From Parvibaculum sp. (GTDB taxonomy: Bacteria; Pseudomonadota; Alphaproteobacteria; Parvibaculales; Parvibaculaceae), in contig JAUSLL010000119.1 in assembly GCA_030649335.1 (NCBI GenBank), positions 1-64,000 of the forward strand: 64,000 nt of DNA, written 5' to 3'. The first letter of the stretch is position 1. Each line of letters starts with the position of its first letter. The notes below the pieces were generated by a model. The model ran no database searches and was not told the origin of the DNA. It saw only the letters and a program-made list of their open reading frames with translations. Both the position numbers and the translations under genes were made by a program. Positions 29,301 through 37,450 of the stretch are shown here, in pieces.

Positions 29301-29415
29301 GAGGAAAGAGCGCCACCGGTAGGCTGAAGCCGTTTGCAATGCCGCCAATCGCGGCGACAAGAAGCAAAAAGAGAATCGAATATCTGTGGCTCGCCGCCCA
29401 CTGCGCGATATTCAT
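26359..29415 (-). CDS. RND-family efflux permease
   Basis: Inner-membrane proton antiporter of a tripartite pump, 1018 residues, the usual size. An N-terminal TM segment (RYSILFLLLVAAIGGIANGF) is followed by a porter domain, TM2-6, a second porter domain and TM7-12. The proton-relay pair is Asp399-Asp400 in AAAIGLIIDDAIVMIEQIV, and GMTMVVGIVTEIAIFYFSEYE marks the second repeat. The double Asp resembles drug/hydrophobe pumps more than heavy-metal exporters, but substrate cannot be assigned. It is last in an operon after the OMF and adaptor genes, overlapping the adaptor by 4 bp. Confidence 0.92.
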   Translation of the reverse strand: MNIAQWAASHRYSILFLLLVAAIGGIANGFSLPVALFPQVSFPRISVSVDAGDRPASQMVAEVTRPIESAVKSVPGLLETRSTSSRGNAELSLNFAWGENMATRTLQVQSAISRILPTLPSGTAFEVRRMDPTVFPVAAYSLTSKSVSPVHLREIAQYQLLPILSSINGVANVNVMGGDVPEIRIDVDAGQLAAYALTMDDVSKSLAAANVLQVTGRVEDRHKLLFALTDTKLTNLDDIRSVVVRSSPMGNVRLSDVAKILRATAPNWTIIQANGKPAVLFQIFQQPGGNTVQIINDVTAALASYEPKLPPSVKVSNWYNQSDLIIESAKTVFDAIMIGIGLAAVVLFLFLRNLKVTIITLVVVPAVLSATVLLLYALGMSFNIMTLGGMAAAIGLIIDDAIVMIEQIVRHLGGSEKTLHEKIRRAAREFWKPLLGSSSATVVIFVPLAFLSGVTGAFFKALSLTMASSLIVSFFVAFFVIPLLADVLISEKDADIEHEGRVFARITSGYRRAFTHLQVKPLLLVAGMFVLMAGGYFSYRNVGSGFMPIMDEGGFILDYIAPPGTSLPDMKMLLGKVEKVLNETPEVATYSLRAGAQLGGGLTETNTGDLFVKLKSLPRRPIDEITAEVRRKVADQVPGLDIDTAQLMEDMIGDLTSVPQPIEIKIFGDDEDQLRNIAPQVAKAIESVQGVTEIRDGVVIAGDALSIKIDRVKAGLEGLTPDQINQQVNAYLSGTVATKIQRGDRTIDLRVWVPEAQRSTPENIRQLRIIAPDGHKVALGRVASIDLETGQPQITRDNLKPMVAVTARIEGRDLGSTVADVKALLDQSNLFPPGSYYQLGGLYEQQQTAFQGLIRVIVAAFALVFLLLLFLYERVSLAVSIIAMPLAAMSAVFVGLWITGIELNITAMMGMTMVVGIVTEIAIFYFSEYEALIASGVEKEDALLKAGLNRLRPIAMTTLAAILALMPLALGLGQGAAMQQPLAIAIISGLIVQIPLVLLAMPIAFSALEELSERLINR

Positions 29416-30461
29416 TGGCCTACCTCATGAACCGAAACGCCGTCATCAAGCGCGGCATTGCCGGTCGTAATGACCCGATCACCTTCGGTGATGCCACTTG
29501 CAATCAATGAAAATTTGTCTGTTTCAACCGCGATCACGACATTCTTGCGTTGCGCTTTTCCGCCTTCGTTGACGAAAAGGTATGTGCCCTCTGCATCTTC
29601 CAAGATCGCGGTGCGCGGCACCAGAACACCATCGACGGGCGGCAGGAAAATATGCGCGACCATTGTCGATCCGAGAACAGGCGCAGGCGACATGTCGTCA
29701 TCCATTGAAGCGACGGCGGTCACAAGGCGGCTCTGTGGATCAATCATACCGCCAATAGACGAAAGAGAGCCCGATATCGAGGCGCTATCGTCCAAAGGAA
29801 ATGCCAGCGTAAGTTTGGCGTGTTTCTTCACCTTCATGGCGTCTTCGGGTTCGAGGCCCAGATTGGCAATCAGCCTCGAACGCCCACCAATCGTCGCAAG
29901 CACGCTGCCGGAGGTTTTCATGTCGCCCGGTGTCGCCATGATGGAGGTAATGACACCGGCAAAGGGGGCTTTGATGACGGTCGAATTTTGCGCCGATCCC
30001 ATTTGCCGTTGAGCGCGCAACTGGGCCGCCGCATCGTTCAGCGTTTTTTCGGCGATCGAGAGCTGATCGTTTGAGGCAAGGCCGGAGGTCTTCAGCCGCT
30101 TGAGACGCGCAAGGTCTTTACGCGCCAAAGCATAAGAGCTCTCCGTTTGTGCAAATTGAGCGGCGGCCAGCGGCGTGGAAGATATCTGCAATAAGGGTGC
30201 GTCCTTGTCCACCGCCTCACCGGCATGGACAAGCACATCTTCGATGACGCCGTCCTGTTGCAGGATGATGCTGCGCGTATCGGATGGTTTTGAATCGAGC
30301 GTGCCATAAGCCACCACTGTCTCCGCGAGCGAACCTTGCTTGGCAATTGTCGTTTGAACCTCCGCGCTTGGTTCTGCCCTAGCAACCGAAATACCACCTA
30401 GGGTCAAAGCCGAAAGGAGCAGGAAATTCGATGCAAGAGTTCTGATTTGGCACTTTCTCAT
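29412..30461 (-). CDS. Periplasmic adaptor (HlyD/RND membrane-fusion protein)
   Basis: Links the RND permease to the outer-membrane channel. About 349 residues from MRKCQIRTLASNFLL. Signal peptide to about residue 29 (SALTLGGISVARA). Split lipoyl/barrel-sandwich halves are GVIEDVLVHAGEAVDKDAPLLQI and IKAPFAGVITSIMATPGDMKTSGS, with an alpha-hairpin between. Beta-barrel (LTLAFPLDDS) and membrane-proximal domains follow. The track start at 30542 is too early; ATG 30461 overlaps the preceding stop by 4 bp (ATGA) and leaves a clean signal peptide. Confidence 0.9.
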   Translation of the reverse strand: MRKCQIRTLASNFLLLSALTLGGISVARAEPSAEVQTTIAKQGSLAETVVAYGTLDSKPSDTRSIILQQDGVIEDVLVHAGEAVDKDAPLLQISSTPLAAAQFAQTESSYALARKDLARLKRLKTSGLASNDQLSIAEKTLNDAAAQLRAQRQMGSAQNSTVIKAPFAGVITSIMATPGDMKTSGSVLATIGGRSRLIANLGLEPEDAMKVKKHAKLTLAFPLDDSASISGSLSSIGGMIDPQSRLVTAVASMDDDMSPAPVLGSTMVAHIFLPPVDGVLVPRTAILEDAEGTYLFVNEGGKAQRKNVVIAVETDKFSLIASGITEGDRVITTGNAALDDGVSVHEVGQ

Positions 30462-31777
30462 TGTGGAGCGTCCTTGTCGGAAGAGGAGGTATCTTGCATG
30501 GGGGAGGCTAGGAGCGTGTCGAGGGCAATTACATTCGTCCAAAGCGCCTCTCTGAGATCAATCTGTTCATTCTGTCGGTTCAGCCAAGACTGGATAAATT
30601 GCATTTCCGAGGCGGCAGAAAGGTCACCGGATCGCGCGGCTTTGGCGGCATTGAGCGCGCGCGCTTGCAGTAACGCGATTTCAGGTTCTAGGATTTTGAT
30701 GCGATCTGCGATGACAGTGTTCTCGGACCGAAGCTGCGCGGCGCTGCCTTCTGTTTGATTGATCCGGTTCTGATATTCAGCGCGCAATTGTTCACGCGTC
30801 GCGCGTTCAATGGCGATTTGCCCCTGACCACGATCAAAAATGGGCAGGTTCATCGTCACACCAAAGCTGGTGGTATGGACGTTGCTCGTATCGCTGGCCT
30901 TGGTGAACCCGATTTGCAGGTTCGGAAATTGGGAGAGCACGGCTTTGAAGACAGCTTCTTCCTGTGCGTCGTAGCCATCACGCAAGGCAATGAGGTCTGG
31001 GCGGTGAGCGACGACCTGTTTGAGAGCCTGTTTTGTGGCCGCCTCGCTGAGCACCTCCGGTGCCCCCAAACCTTGCAAATCAAGCGGGGCATCGGGCGCC
31101 AAATTCACCAAGGCCCTCAGATCGCCGAGAGATCTCAGCTCCTTGCGCTGCGCTGCGCCAAGTAGGCTCTGGATATCCAGCAAAACCGAAATATCGCCAT
31201 CTGCCTGATCCGGCGCGAGGTCTCCGTTTCTCATCGCGGCATTGATGGAATTCATGTCGAAGTTGAGCGAGGTCCGGGCTTTCGACAGAAGCGACACACG
31301 CAAGCCTGCCATTTGTGATTGCACAAAGAGCAGGCGGGCTCTGGCCACTGTCTGCAACTCTTGCCAAAGCAAATCTTCCTTTGCTTGTTTGGCCTTCGCC
31401 TCAGCAATAGCCGCATTTGCTGGATGCGTAATCAGCGCGAGAAGGTCGAATGTCAGCCCGTAGCTATAGCCGTTAAAGAGGCCCGGACCGTTGTCCGTCG
31501 GGTGATCAATGGTTGCGCTGAATTGTGGGTTTGGCAAAAGACCAGCCTGAAAGGCTTGCGTCTGGGAAACGTTCTTCTTTTTTCTCTCAATCTCCAGGTC
31601 TAGGTTGAAGAGAACAGCACGCTGCGCCACCTCGACCATCGTTAGAGGATGGCTCTCTTTCGCGTGGGTGGGCGTTATGAAATGGGCAGCCTGTGGCAAG
31701 GGGTGCGGAGAATAGACCGCACAACCACCGAGGGCCAACAAGGTGGCAGTTAACAACAGGCCTTTGAATTTCTGCAT
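30458..31777 (-). CDS. TolC-like outer membrane efflux lipoprotein
   Basis: Outer-membrane channel of the tripartite pump, about 439 residues from MQKFKGLLLTATLLALGGC. The lipobox LALGGC puts the lipidated Cys near residue 19. Two OEP repeats with long helices can be seen: LTMVEVAQRAVLFNLDLEIERKKKN and, in the second half, VVAHRPDLIALRDGYDAQEEAVFKAVLSQFPNLQIG. It is first gene of the OMF-adaptor-permease operon. The start was moved 78 bases inward to give the lipoprotein signal. The 341-bp gap to the divergent PepSY gene holds both promoters but no gene. Confidence 0.88.
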   Translation of the reverse strand: MQKFKGLLLTATLLALGGCAVYSPHPLPQAAHFITPTHAKESHPLTMVEVAQRAVLFNLDLEIERKKKNVSQTQAFQAGLLPNPQFSATIDHPTDNGPGLFNGYSYGLTFDLLALITHPANAAIAEAKAKQAKEDLLWQELQTVARARLLFVQSQMAGLRVSLLSKARTSLNFDMNSINAAMRNGDLAPDQADGDISVLLDIQSLLGAAQRKELRSLGDLRALVNLAPDAPLDLQGLGAPEVLSEAATKQALKQVVAHRPDLIALRDGYDAQEEAVFKAVLSQFPNLQIGFTKASDTSNVHTTSFGVTMNLPIFDRGQGQIAIERATREQLRAEYQNRINQTEGSAAQLRSENTVIADRIKILEPEIALLQARALNAAKAARSGDLSAASEMQFIQSWLNRQNEQIDLREALWTNVIALDTLLASPMQDTSSSDKDAPQ

Positions 31778-32118
31778 TGAATTTGGGGCTTGGATGGTTC
31801 TCTGAGACGTCCGGAACCCGAATGATTGCGGATTGCAGAACCGTCTATGCCACAAACAAGATTGCCCTGAGGTTGGGCGTAGATTGGGATTGGGTAATCT
31901 TTGAATCTCGAAAGACGCGGCTATCTACTTGCTAGGTACGACATATGTCCTGTTGCCCATAAAACTGAACATTTAGTGCGTCTCGCGTTGCCACGGTGGG
32001 AACGGTCGTGCGCTATTCCGACAAAACTGTATAGCCTGACCAACCGTACGGCATCCTTCGCGCGTATATGTTTCAACGCGCTGGGGTCATTGAGATGACA
32101 CGAAAAGGATACGACGGA

Positions 32119-32454
32119 ATGAATAGATATATCCCAACGAACAGGGTCCTGAAAAAATCGGCAATGGCGCTTATGTGCGCTGGCTCGTTGATTGCTGTCT
32201 CCCTCCCTGCGCTCGCTTATACCGGTGAGGCTATGGCCAAGGATGCAAAGATCAGCCTGCCTGAAGCACAGGCGATTGCCCTCAAGGCGCAGCCCGGCAC
32301 AATTGTCGACACAGAGCTGGAGAAAGAATCCGGCGGCAGTGGCTTGCGTTACTCGTTTGATGTGAAAAACAGAACAACAACTTATGAAGTTGGTGTCGAC
32401 GCTGAAACGGGCAAGTTGCTTGAGAGCGTTCCTGAAGGAAAAAATCCGGACTAA
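32119..32454 (+). CDS. PepSY domain-containing exported protein
   Basis: 111 residues from MNRYIPTNRVLKKSAMALM. Signal peptide with hydrophobic core ALMCAGSLIAVSLPALAY, then a single PepSY domain: KISLPEAQAIALKAQPGTIVDTELEKESGGSGLRYSFDVKNRTTTYEVGVDAETGKLL. Such small periplasmic proteins often sit beside two-component systems and are induced by metals or membrane stress. ATG 32119 is chosen because AAGGA lies 10 bp upstream and it gives the cleanest signal; 32095 is possible. It is first of four same-strand genes ending in the sensor kinase. Confidence 0.82.
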   Translation: MNRYIPTNRVLKKSAMALMCAGSLIAVSLPALAYTGEAMAKDAKISLPEAQAIALKAQPGTIVDTELEKESGGSGLRYSFDVKNRTTTYEVGVDAETGKLLESVPEGKNPD

Positions 32455-32567
32455 ACATTGTGAGGGATGGCAGGAACATACCTGTCATCCCCCCTATGCT
32501 TCGCTTCTGTCTCTGCACGGTAATCGGTTCAAGTTTGTCTGATAACTTCAATCGGAAGGTCGAGAAT

Positions 32568-32879
32568 ATGAAAAATCTGAAAATAGCGCGTTTGGGGTTA
32601 GCACTCGTTGCTACCTTCATTGCGACATCAATGGCACCGGCGTTTGCAGGCTTGCCAACGCCGCACATCTACAATCGTGGCGTTCAGGGACATATGGATC
32701 TGGCAGGAGCTGAGCAACTGCTTGTGCGTTGCCCGGGGCGTGAATTTGGTCAGCTCTATCTTGGCAATGTCCAAAGCAAGAATGAACATTTCAAGCAAAC
32801 AGGCATTGTCCCAGGTGGTTACTACGGTCGCCAAGATCGCGCACGCTTGGAAAGATGTGCGCACCGAAATCACCAGTAA
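32568..32879 (+). CDS. Small secreted protein of unknown function
   Basis: 103 residues from MKNLKIARLGLALVATFIA with signal cleavage expected after APAFA. The mature part (GLPTPHIYNRGVQGHMDLAGAEQLLVRCPG...) has two cysteines and a His/Arg-rich end. I recognise no family. ATG 32568 has GGAAGG 8 bp upstream; the track start 108 bases earlier would bury the signal peptide. It lies between the PepSY gene and the response regulator, suggesting a shared envelope-stress regulon. Confidence 0.6.
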   Translation: MKNLKIARLGLALVATFIATSMAPAFAGLPTPHIYNRGVQGHMDLAGAEQLLVRCPGREFGQLYLGNVQSKNEHFKQTGIVPGGYYGRQDRARLERCAHRNHQ

Positions 32880-32962
32880 AGCCGGGTGAATAGATTGGCG
32901 CGGCAGCGTTAGAGCAATCCACAAATTCCAGAACGGATTCCCTATGGAGAAGATTCGCCCCG

Positions 32963-33658
32963 ATGTCCTATGATCAGTTTATGAAAATTCTGGTCGTAGA
33001 GGACGATACCCAAACTGCAGCCTATATCGCCCGGGCCTTGCGGGAGATGGGCCATGTCGTTGACCTTGCTGAGAATGGCCGCGACGGCCTGTTTGTGGCG
33101 ACGGAGGCGCAACACGATGTTCTCGTTGTCGATCGTATGTTGCCGGGAATGGACGGACTTTCAATCGTGAAGGCCCTCAGGGCGGCTCAAATCACGACTC
33201 CGGTTCTGTTCCTGACAACTATGGGCAATATCGAAGATAGGGTCGAAGGTCTGGAAGCCGGCGCCGATGACTATCTGGTGAAGCCGTTTGCCTTTAGCGA
33301 ACTGAATGCCCGCATAAATGCGTTGGCGCGTCGTCCCGTTCTGAATACAAGCGAGACGGCTCTCAAGGTTGGCGACCTCGAGCTGGATATTCTCAAACGC
33401 GCTGTCGAGCGCGGAGGAAAGAGAATTGATCTACAGCCACAGGAATTTCGTCTGTTGGAATTTTTGATGCGCCATGTGGATCAGGTCGTCACCCGGACCA
33501 TGTTGTTGGAAAATGTCTGGGACTTTCATTTTGACCCTCAAACAAACATCGTTGAGACAAACATCAGTCGATTGAGATCGAAGGTCGACAAGGCATTTGA
33601 TGTTGAGCTCATTCACACCGTACGCGGGGCTGGATATGCGCTCAGATCGCCTGACTAG
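32963..33658 (+). CDS. OmpR/PhoB-family response regulator
   Basis: 231 residues. The receiver domain has the acidic pocket VVEDDTQ, phospho-acceptor Asp in VLVVDRMLPGMDG, Thr in LFLTTMG and Lys in YLVKPF. The winged-helix effector includes IDLQPQEFRLLEFLMRHVDQVVTRTMLLENVW and the recognition-helix region TNIVETNISRLRSKVD. It overlaps the kinase gene by 23 bp. The divergent RND operon and adjacent PepSY gene are the obvious candidate targets (inference). Confidence 0.93.
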   Translation: MSYDQFMKILVVEDDTQTAAYIARALREMGHVVDLAENGRDGLFVATEAQHDVLVVDRMLPGMDGLSIVKALRAAQITTPVLFLTTMGNIEDRVEGLEAGADDYLVKPFAFSELNARINALARRPVLNTSETALKVGDLELDILKRAVERGGKRIDLQPQEFRLLEFLMRHVDQVVTRTMLLENVWDFHFDPQTNIVETNISRLRSKVDKAFDVELIHTVRGAGYALRSPD

Positions 33659-35026
33659 AACACTTCGATCGACAGCCTTTCGTCTTGCAGCGGCTTCGAC
33701 GTCTCTTTTTATCGCCTCCTATGTCGTGGTTTTTGCGATCACCTTCTGGGTGGCGAGCGACGCGCTTGAATCTCAGAGGCGGGGAGCGATCGAACAAGAA
33801 CTGGCAACAATGGAGATCCGCTTCACACATGGCGGGCTTTCTGAATTGAAGCAGGCCATCCGCGAAGAAAATACTGCAGTCTCGGGATTTCCGATCTTTG
33901 CTCTTCTGCAGACACCCGCTGGTTCGACCTTTGGAAACATTCCACCGCTAAATGTGAAAATGGGCTGGAGCGACTACCCCGATGCGGACATCTCAACCTC
34001 TCCATTGGAGGATGTCGACGAACGCATACTGACCGGGTTCGCGAAAAAACTCGGAGACGGAAGCATATTGCTGGTGGGGTTTGACCGCTTCAATATTATT
34101 GAAACTCAGGAAGCTATTGTCTCCGCTTTTGGCTGGAGCGCCTTCGCCATACTTTTTTTGCCATCGGTGGAGGCATTTTGATCGGGTGGCGTGCATTTTA
34201 CAGGATCGACTCCTTCAACGGCCAGCTTCATGCTTTTGGAGGGGGGCAACTTGGTAGCCGCTTATCTGTGAATGGAAACGGCGACGAGCTCGATGAGTTA
34301 GCGAAAGGCGTAAATGATACGCTCGAAAGGGTCGAGCAACTCATGGCCAGCCTTAAGCAAGTTTCTAGCGACATAGCGCATGACTTGAGGACGCCGCTTG
34401 CACGGTTGCGCCAAAGATTGGAAGAGGCATCTTTAGACTCAATCTCACGCGAAGATTTTACTCTGGTTTTGGATGACGCTCGCGAGAGGGTCGACAACAT
34501 CCTCTCAACGTTCACTGCACTGTTGGGCATCGCTCAGATTGAATCCGGTACCTTGAGAGAAAAATTCACGTCAATTGATCTAAGTGAACTTTGTCAATCC
34601 GTCGTTGAAGCCTATCGTGCAGCCTTCGAAAATGAAGGACGACACATCAATGTTGCGATTGAATCCGGCGTCAAAATATACGGCGATCGCAACTTGATAA
34701 CCCAAGTGCTAGCCAATCTGCTGGAGAACGTGCTTCGGCACACTTCTACGGGTACTTCGATGAGTCTCAGGCTATTTGCCGAAGGGCAGACAGCGACGCT
34801 CAAAATCAGGGACAACGGTCCCGGCATTCCTGAAGCAGAAAAAGAAAAGATATTTCGGCGTTTTTATCGCCTAGAGAGAAGCCGAACGTCACCCGGTAAT
34901 GGTTTAGGTCTTTCGCTGGTTAAAGCTGTGGTCGACCTCCATTCGGCATATATTCGCCTTGATGCACCGAGTTCGGGATTGGAAACGACAATTCAATTTC
35001 CAGCGCTGTCGCCTCCGGCATCCTGA
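33636..35026 (+). pseudogene. Sensor histidine kinase, frameshifted in a poly-T tract
   Basis: The first half (ORF to 34181) has TM1 (AASTSLFIASYVVVFAITFW), a periplasmic sensor and the start of TM2 (FGWSAFAILFL). The second (ORF from 34178) has HAMP, the H-box SSDIAHDLRTPLARLRQ, N-box (QVLANLLENVLRHT), and G boxes (IRDNGPGIPEAEKEKIF, GNGLGLSLVKAVVDLH). They are in different frames. Adding one T to the seven-T run at 34153-34159 gives FAILFFAIGGGILIGWRAFYRID, a continuous TM2-HAMP. Either a recent mutation, a sequencing error, or slippage-dependent expression. Its 3' end overlaps the convergent JmjC gene by 34 bp. Start at 33636 by overlap with the regulator and N-terminal fit. Confidence 0.85.
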
Positions 35027-36213
35027 TGATCGATCGCCATTAACAATCCTTCTTCAATCAAGCGACGCGCCAATGTCAGTTTCCCTGATGCATCCAAGTT
35101 CCCTTCGACGTCGACGACACGCAAGCGGTTACCTGAGAGCAGGCATCGAAGACTGACGCTAACGTGCGATGGAAATTCGATTGTCGTGTTCAAATGCTTA
35201 ATGACGATGCGTTCTTCACTTTCCTCGATGAGTTGTATCCTGCTGTCACGCGCGATGACTACGCTGCCGAGAGATAGTTTCTGGAGTTCGACTATTTGGA
35301 AAAGCTGTCCAGACAATCTGCTGTCTCGTGACTGCAAAAATTCGTTCTGAAAACCGTCCGCCGTTTTCAGAAAACTTGCCTCCTCAGTGAGCTTTGCAAT
35401 AAGCATTCGAAACGCGGCTTCTGTGGTCGACCGGTCGAATCGCCCCGTCCCGAAACCGATAGGAAGTGAGCGACGAAATGCGACGTCGCGAAGGCTCAAC
35501 TCCGAAACCGCTTCGATGATCAGTTCCGACCACGTGCGAAGCATTGCCCCCAGGGTGATATGTAGAGATGCATCCGAGCTTGCACGTGCCTTGTGATAAT
35601 ATCCTCGTGGAATATAGGCCATATCGCCCGCGCTCAATGTAAATCGCTGTGTAACCGCGCCGGGTTCGACGCCTGCTGTTTCGTGATTTTGTCCCGGCAT
35701 AGGAAGTTCGATCGGGCTGTCACAGATTTCCCATTCTTTAGAGCCGGCGACCTGCAGGACGAATACGTCATGCGTATCGTAGTGCACTTTGAAACCGCCC
35801 CCGTTTGGGGGAGTAAGGTAGATGTTTGCCTGAAATGGACCGCCAAACTCCGCCTCCATGCCGCCGCAGAGATTGGCGAGTGTTGGGAGGCGTCGTTGCA
35901 TTTGATCAAGGACAATGGTGGCGCCCTTGCTGAAGAGTTTGGTTACCGCGAGAACATCGATGCGGCCGTCGCGCAGCGTGTAGTCATCCGAATTTGGCAT
36001 GTCTTCAGATTGCGCCAAGCGTATTACTGGATGACGGAGATTGAGATCGGTTAGAACTTTGTCGATGCTTTCGATCGAAAGAAGACAGCGGTAGAAGTTT
36101 GGGTCATCCCGATGGATGAATAGTGGTCGTCGCTCCCAAAAATTCTCAAAAAAATCACTTGTGTCGATCGGGGAGATCAACATTCCAAGATGCTTCAGAG
36201 ATTTCGACGCCAC
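34993..36213 (-). CDS. JmjC/cupin-4 domain 2-oxoglutarate-dependent oxygenase
   Basis: 406-residue cytosolic Fe(II)/2OG oxygenase of the cupin_4 family (ribosomal-oxygenase-like fold). FFENFWERRPLFIHRDD at about 22-38 is the typical N-terminal motif. The iron triad is His-x-Asp in GFKVHYDTHDVFVLQ and distal His in MAYIPRGYYHKA. A C-terminal winged-helix-like part follows. Relatives hydroxylate His or Arg of ribosomal proteins or other peptides. It is transcribed after two genes for Asp-rich exported proteins, 30 bp from the nearer one, so they could be one unit. No substrate can be assigned from sequence. Confidence 0.82.
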   Translation of the reverse strand: MASKSLKHLGMLISPIDTSDFFENFWERRPLFIHRDDPNFYRCLLSIESIDKVLTDLNLRHPVIRLAQSEDMPNSDDYTLRDGRIDVLAVTKLFSKGATIVLDQMQRRLPTLANLCGGMEAEFGGPFQANIYLTPPNGGGFKVHYDTHDVFVLQVAGSKEWEICDSPIELPMPGQNHETAGVEPGAVTQRFTLSAGDMAYIPRGYYHKARASSDASLHITLGAMLRTWSELIIEAVSELSLRDVAFRRSLPIGFGTGRFDRSTTEAAFRMLIAKLTEEASFLKTADGFQNEFLQSRDSRLSGQLFQIVELQKLSLGSVVIARDSRIQLIEESEERIVIKHLNTTIEFPSHVSVSLRCLLSGNRLRVVDVEGNLDASGKLTLARRLIEEGLLMAIDHQDAGGDSAGN

Positions 36214-36243
36214 AGGCGCAATTCCCAGTGAGCTTTTATGACC

Positions 36244-36642
36244 TCAGTCAGAATCCGATGAACCTTTCGCGTCTCGAAGTCGGCTCTCGTCGGAATCTGT
36301 GTATTTAGAATCGTTACTGTCGCTATCTGTATTTTTCAGATCAGCATTCGACGTTTCGTCGCCATCATTTTCTTTCTTTGGAAAATCATGATGTGTTGGC
36401 GGCTCTCCGCCGCCATCTTGGTCATCGCTGTCTCCACCCGAGTCATTTTCATCGCTGTCTGCGGCGCGCGCTCGAGATATTGTTTGAGATGCACCTATTG
36501 CGGTGATTCCGAGAAGGCCGACGCCGAGCTTGCGCAAGAATGAACGCCGACCAGTCAAACGTTCGGTCTTTATGTCGTCGTCGGAAAGCGTTGCTGGTGT
36601 TTGAGATACTTCGTCTTTCTTGTCATCGTTCTTGTTGGTCAT
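36244..36642 (-). CDS. Tat-exported Asp/Ser-rich low-complexity protein
   Basis: 132 residues from MTNKNDDKKD. A twin-arginine signal LTGRRSFLRKLGVGLLGITAIGASQTISRARA at about 34-65 precedes an extremely acidic, low-complexity tail (DSDENDSGGDSDDQDGGG, then DSDSNDSKYTDSDES). There is no fold I recognise. Calcium- or metal-binding by the Asp-rich tail is possible. ATG 36642 has GGAG 6 bp upstream; the track start 21 bases earlier is less likely. Neighbours: JmjC oxygenase downstream, another Asp-rich secreted protein upstream. Confidence 0.65.
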   Translation of the reverse strand: MTNKNDDKKDEVSQTPATLSDDDIKTERLTGRRSFLRKLGVGLLGITAIGASQTISRARAADSDENDSGGDSDDQDGGGEPPTHHDFPKKENDGDETSNADLKNTDSDSNDSKYTDSDESRLRDAKGSSDSD

Positions 36643-36704
36643 CTGCCACTCCAAGATTGCCAATCGGTAAGATCAACCGTCTCAAGCTGTCATAACCAGT
36701 TCTG

Positions 36705-36968
36705 TTAGTTATTCCCGTCAAAAACCGACCCGGCTTCATCGTGAGCCTTCTCTTCAGACGGTTCTTGAACAGCTTGCTGTGAAGTATCGTCCGCATCATT
36801 GAGCTGTTGTCCCGCATCTTCATCCTGTCCGGATTGATCAGATGCATCGCTTGAATCATCGCCTTGTTGGCTTGTGTCTTGGTCATCTTCTGCGTGGGCA
36901 AGAATAGGAAATGCGAACGCAAGCGAAGCGCCGAGCACCAGCGTAGTCATGCTGAATTTCTTATTCAT
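36705..36968 (-). CDS. Sec-exported Asp/Gln-rich small protein
   Basis: 87 residues from MNKKFSMTTLVLGASLAFA. Signal peptide ends at AHAED. The mature part is acidic and repetitive (DDQDTSQQGDDSSDASDQSGQDEDAGQQ), no cysteines, no recognisable domain. The ATG at 36968 follows GAGGGAGA at ideal spacing and is preferred over the track start. Probably cotranscribed with the Tat-exported Asp-rich protein 62 bp downstream. Confidence 0.65.
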   Translation of the reverse strand: MNKKFSMTTLVLGASLAFAFPILAHAEDDQDTSQQGDDSSDASDQSGQDEDAGQQLNDADDTSQQAVQEPSEEKAHDEAGSVFDGNN

Positions 36969-37143
36969 CGGGTATCTCCCTCTGGGTGCGACGATGCCGA
37001 GCCCAGTGACAGCCCTCACCGTCGTCAGTATTGACTGCCTAACCGCTAATTTTTGCAATCACGAAAGTTCCTAAGCTGATGAATTCGTTTCTAACCATTA
37101 TTCTCCATAGCGAGGGAGTGTCGTTGGGGCTAGGTCGTTGGGA

Positions 37144-37398
37144 CTAAGAAGTGACCGATTTGTGAACTTTGTGCTTTGCTTTTGAACCTGGAACTCGCTG
37201 GGGACCTGATGTACTCGTGGGTTCTTTCGCTGGGTAAAAGACCATCACTACGAATTCACCGGAAACGGGTGCATTGTTCTGGCCGGAGAAATTGAAGTCC
37301 GCCAACGGGCGGCGGAAGTAAGCGCCGACAAGTTGTGAATGGCGTTTCAAGTATAGTGAATAACGTTGCCCGTCCAACGGGCTGGTCAGCTGCCCCAT
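37144..37398 (-). CDS. Hypothetical protein, 84 residues
   Basis: Unrecognised ORF with no signal peptide or membrane segment. GEFVVMVFYPAKEPTSTSGP is the most structured part and the C-terminus is basic. It lies 52 bp downstream of the DsbA gene, on the same strand, at the end of the five-gene operon. Could be a real small gene or chance. Confidence 0.3.
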   Translation of the reverse strand: MGQLTSPLDGQRYSLYLKRHSQLVGAYFRRPLADFNFSGQNNAPVSGEFVVMVFYPAKEPTSTSGPQRVPGSKAKHKVHKSVTS

Positions 37399-37450
37399 TT
37401 AAAATCAGAATCTTCTTACGGATTCTGAACGAGTCTGAAAAGGCGTCAGT

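Noticed and set aside
26359-31777. Heavy-metal (CzcCBA) exporter
   Set aside because: The TM4 Asp-Asp motif and adaptor look more like a general/drug RND pump, and no metal-binding motifs are obvious; substrate left open.
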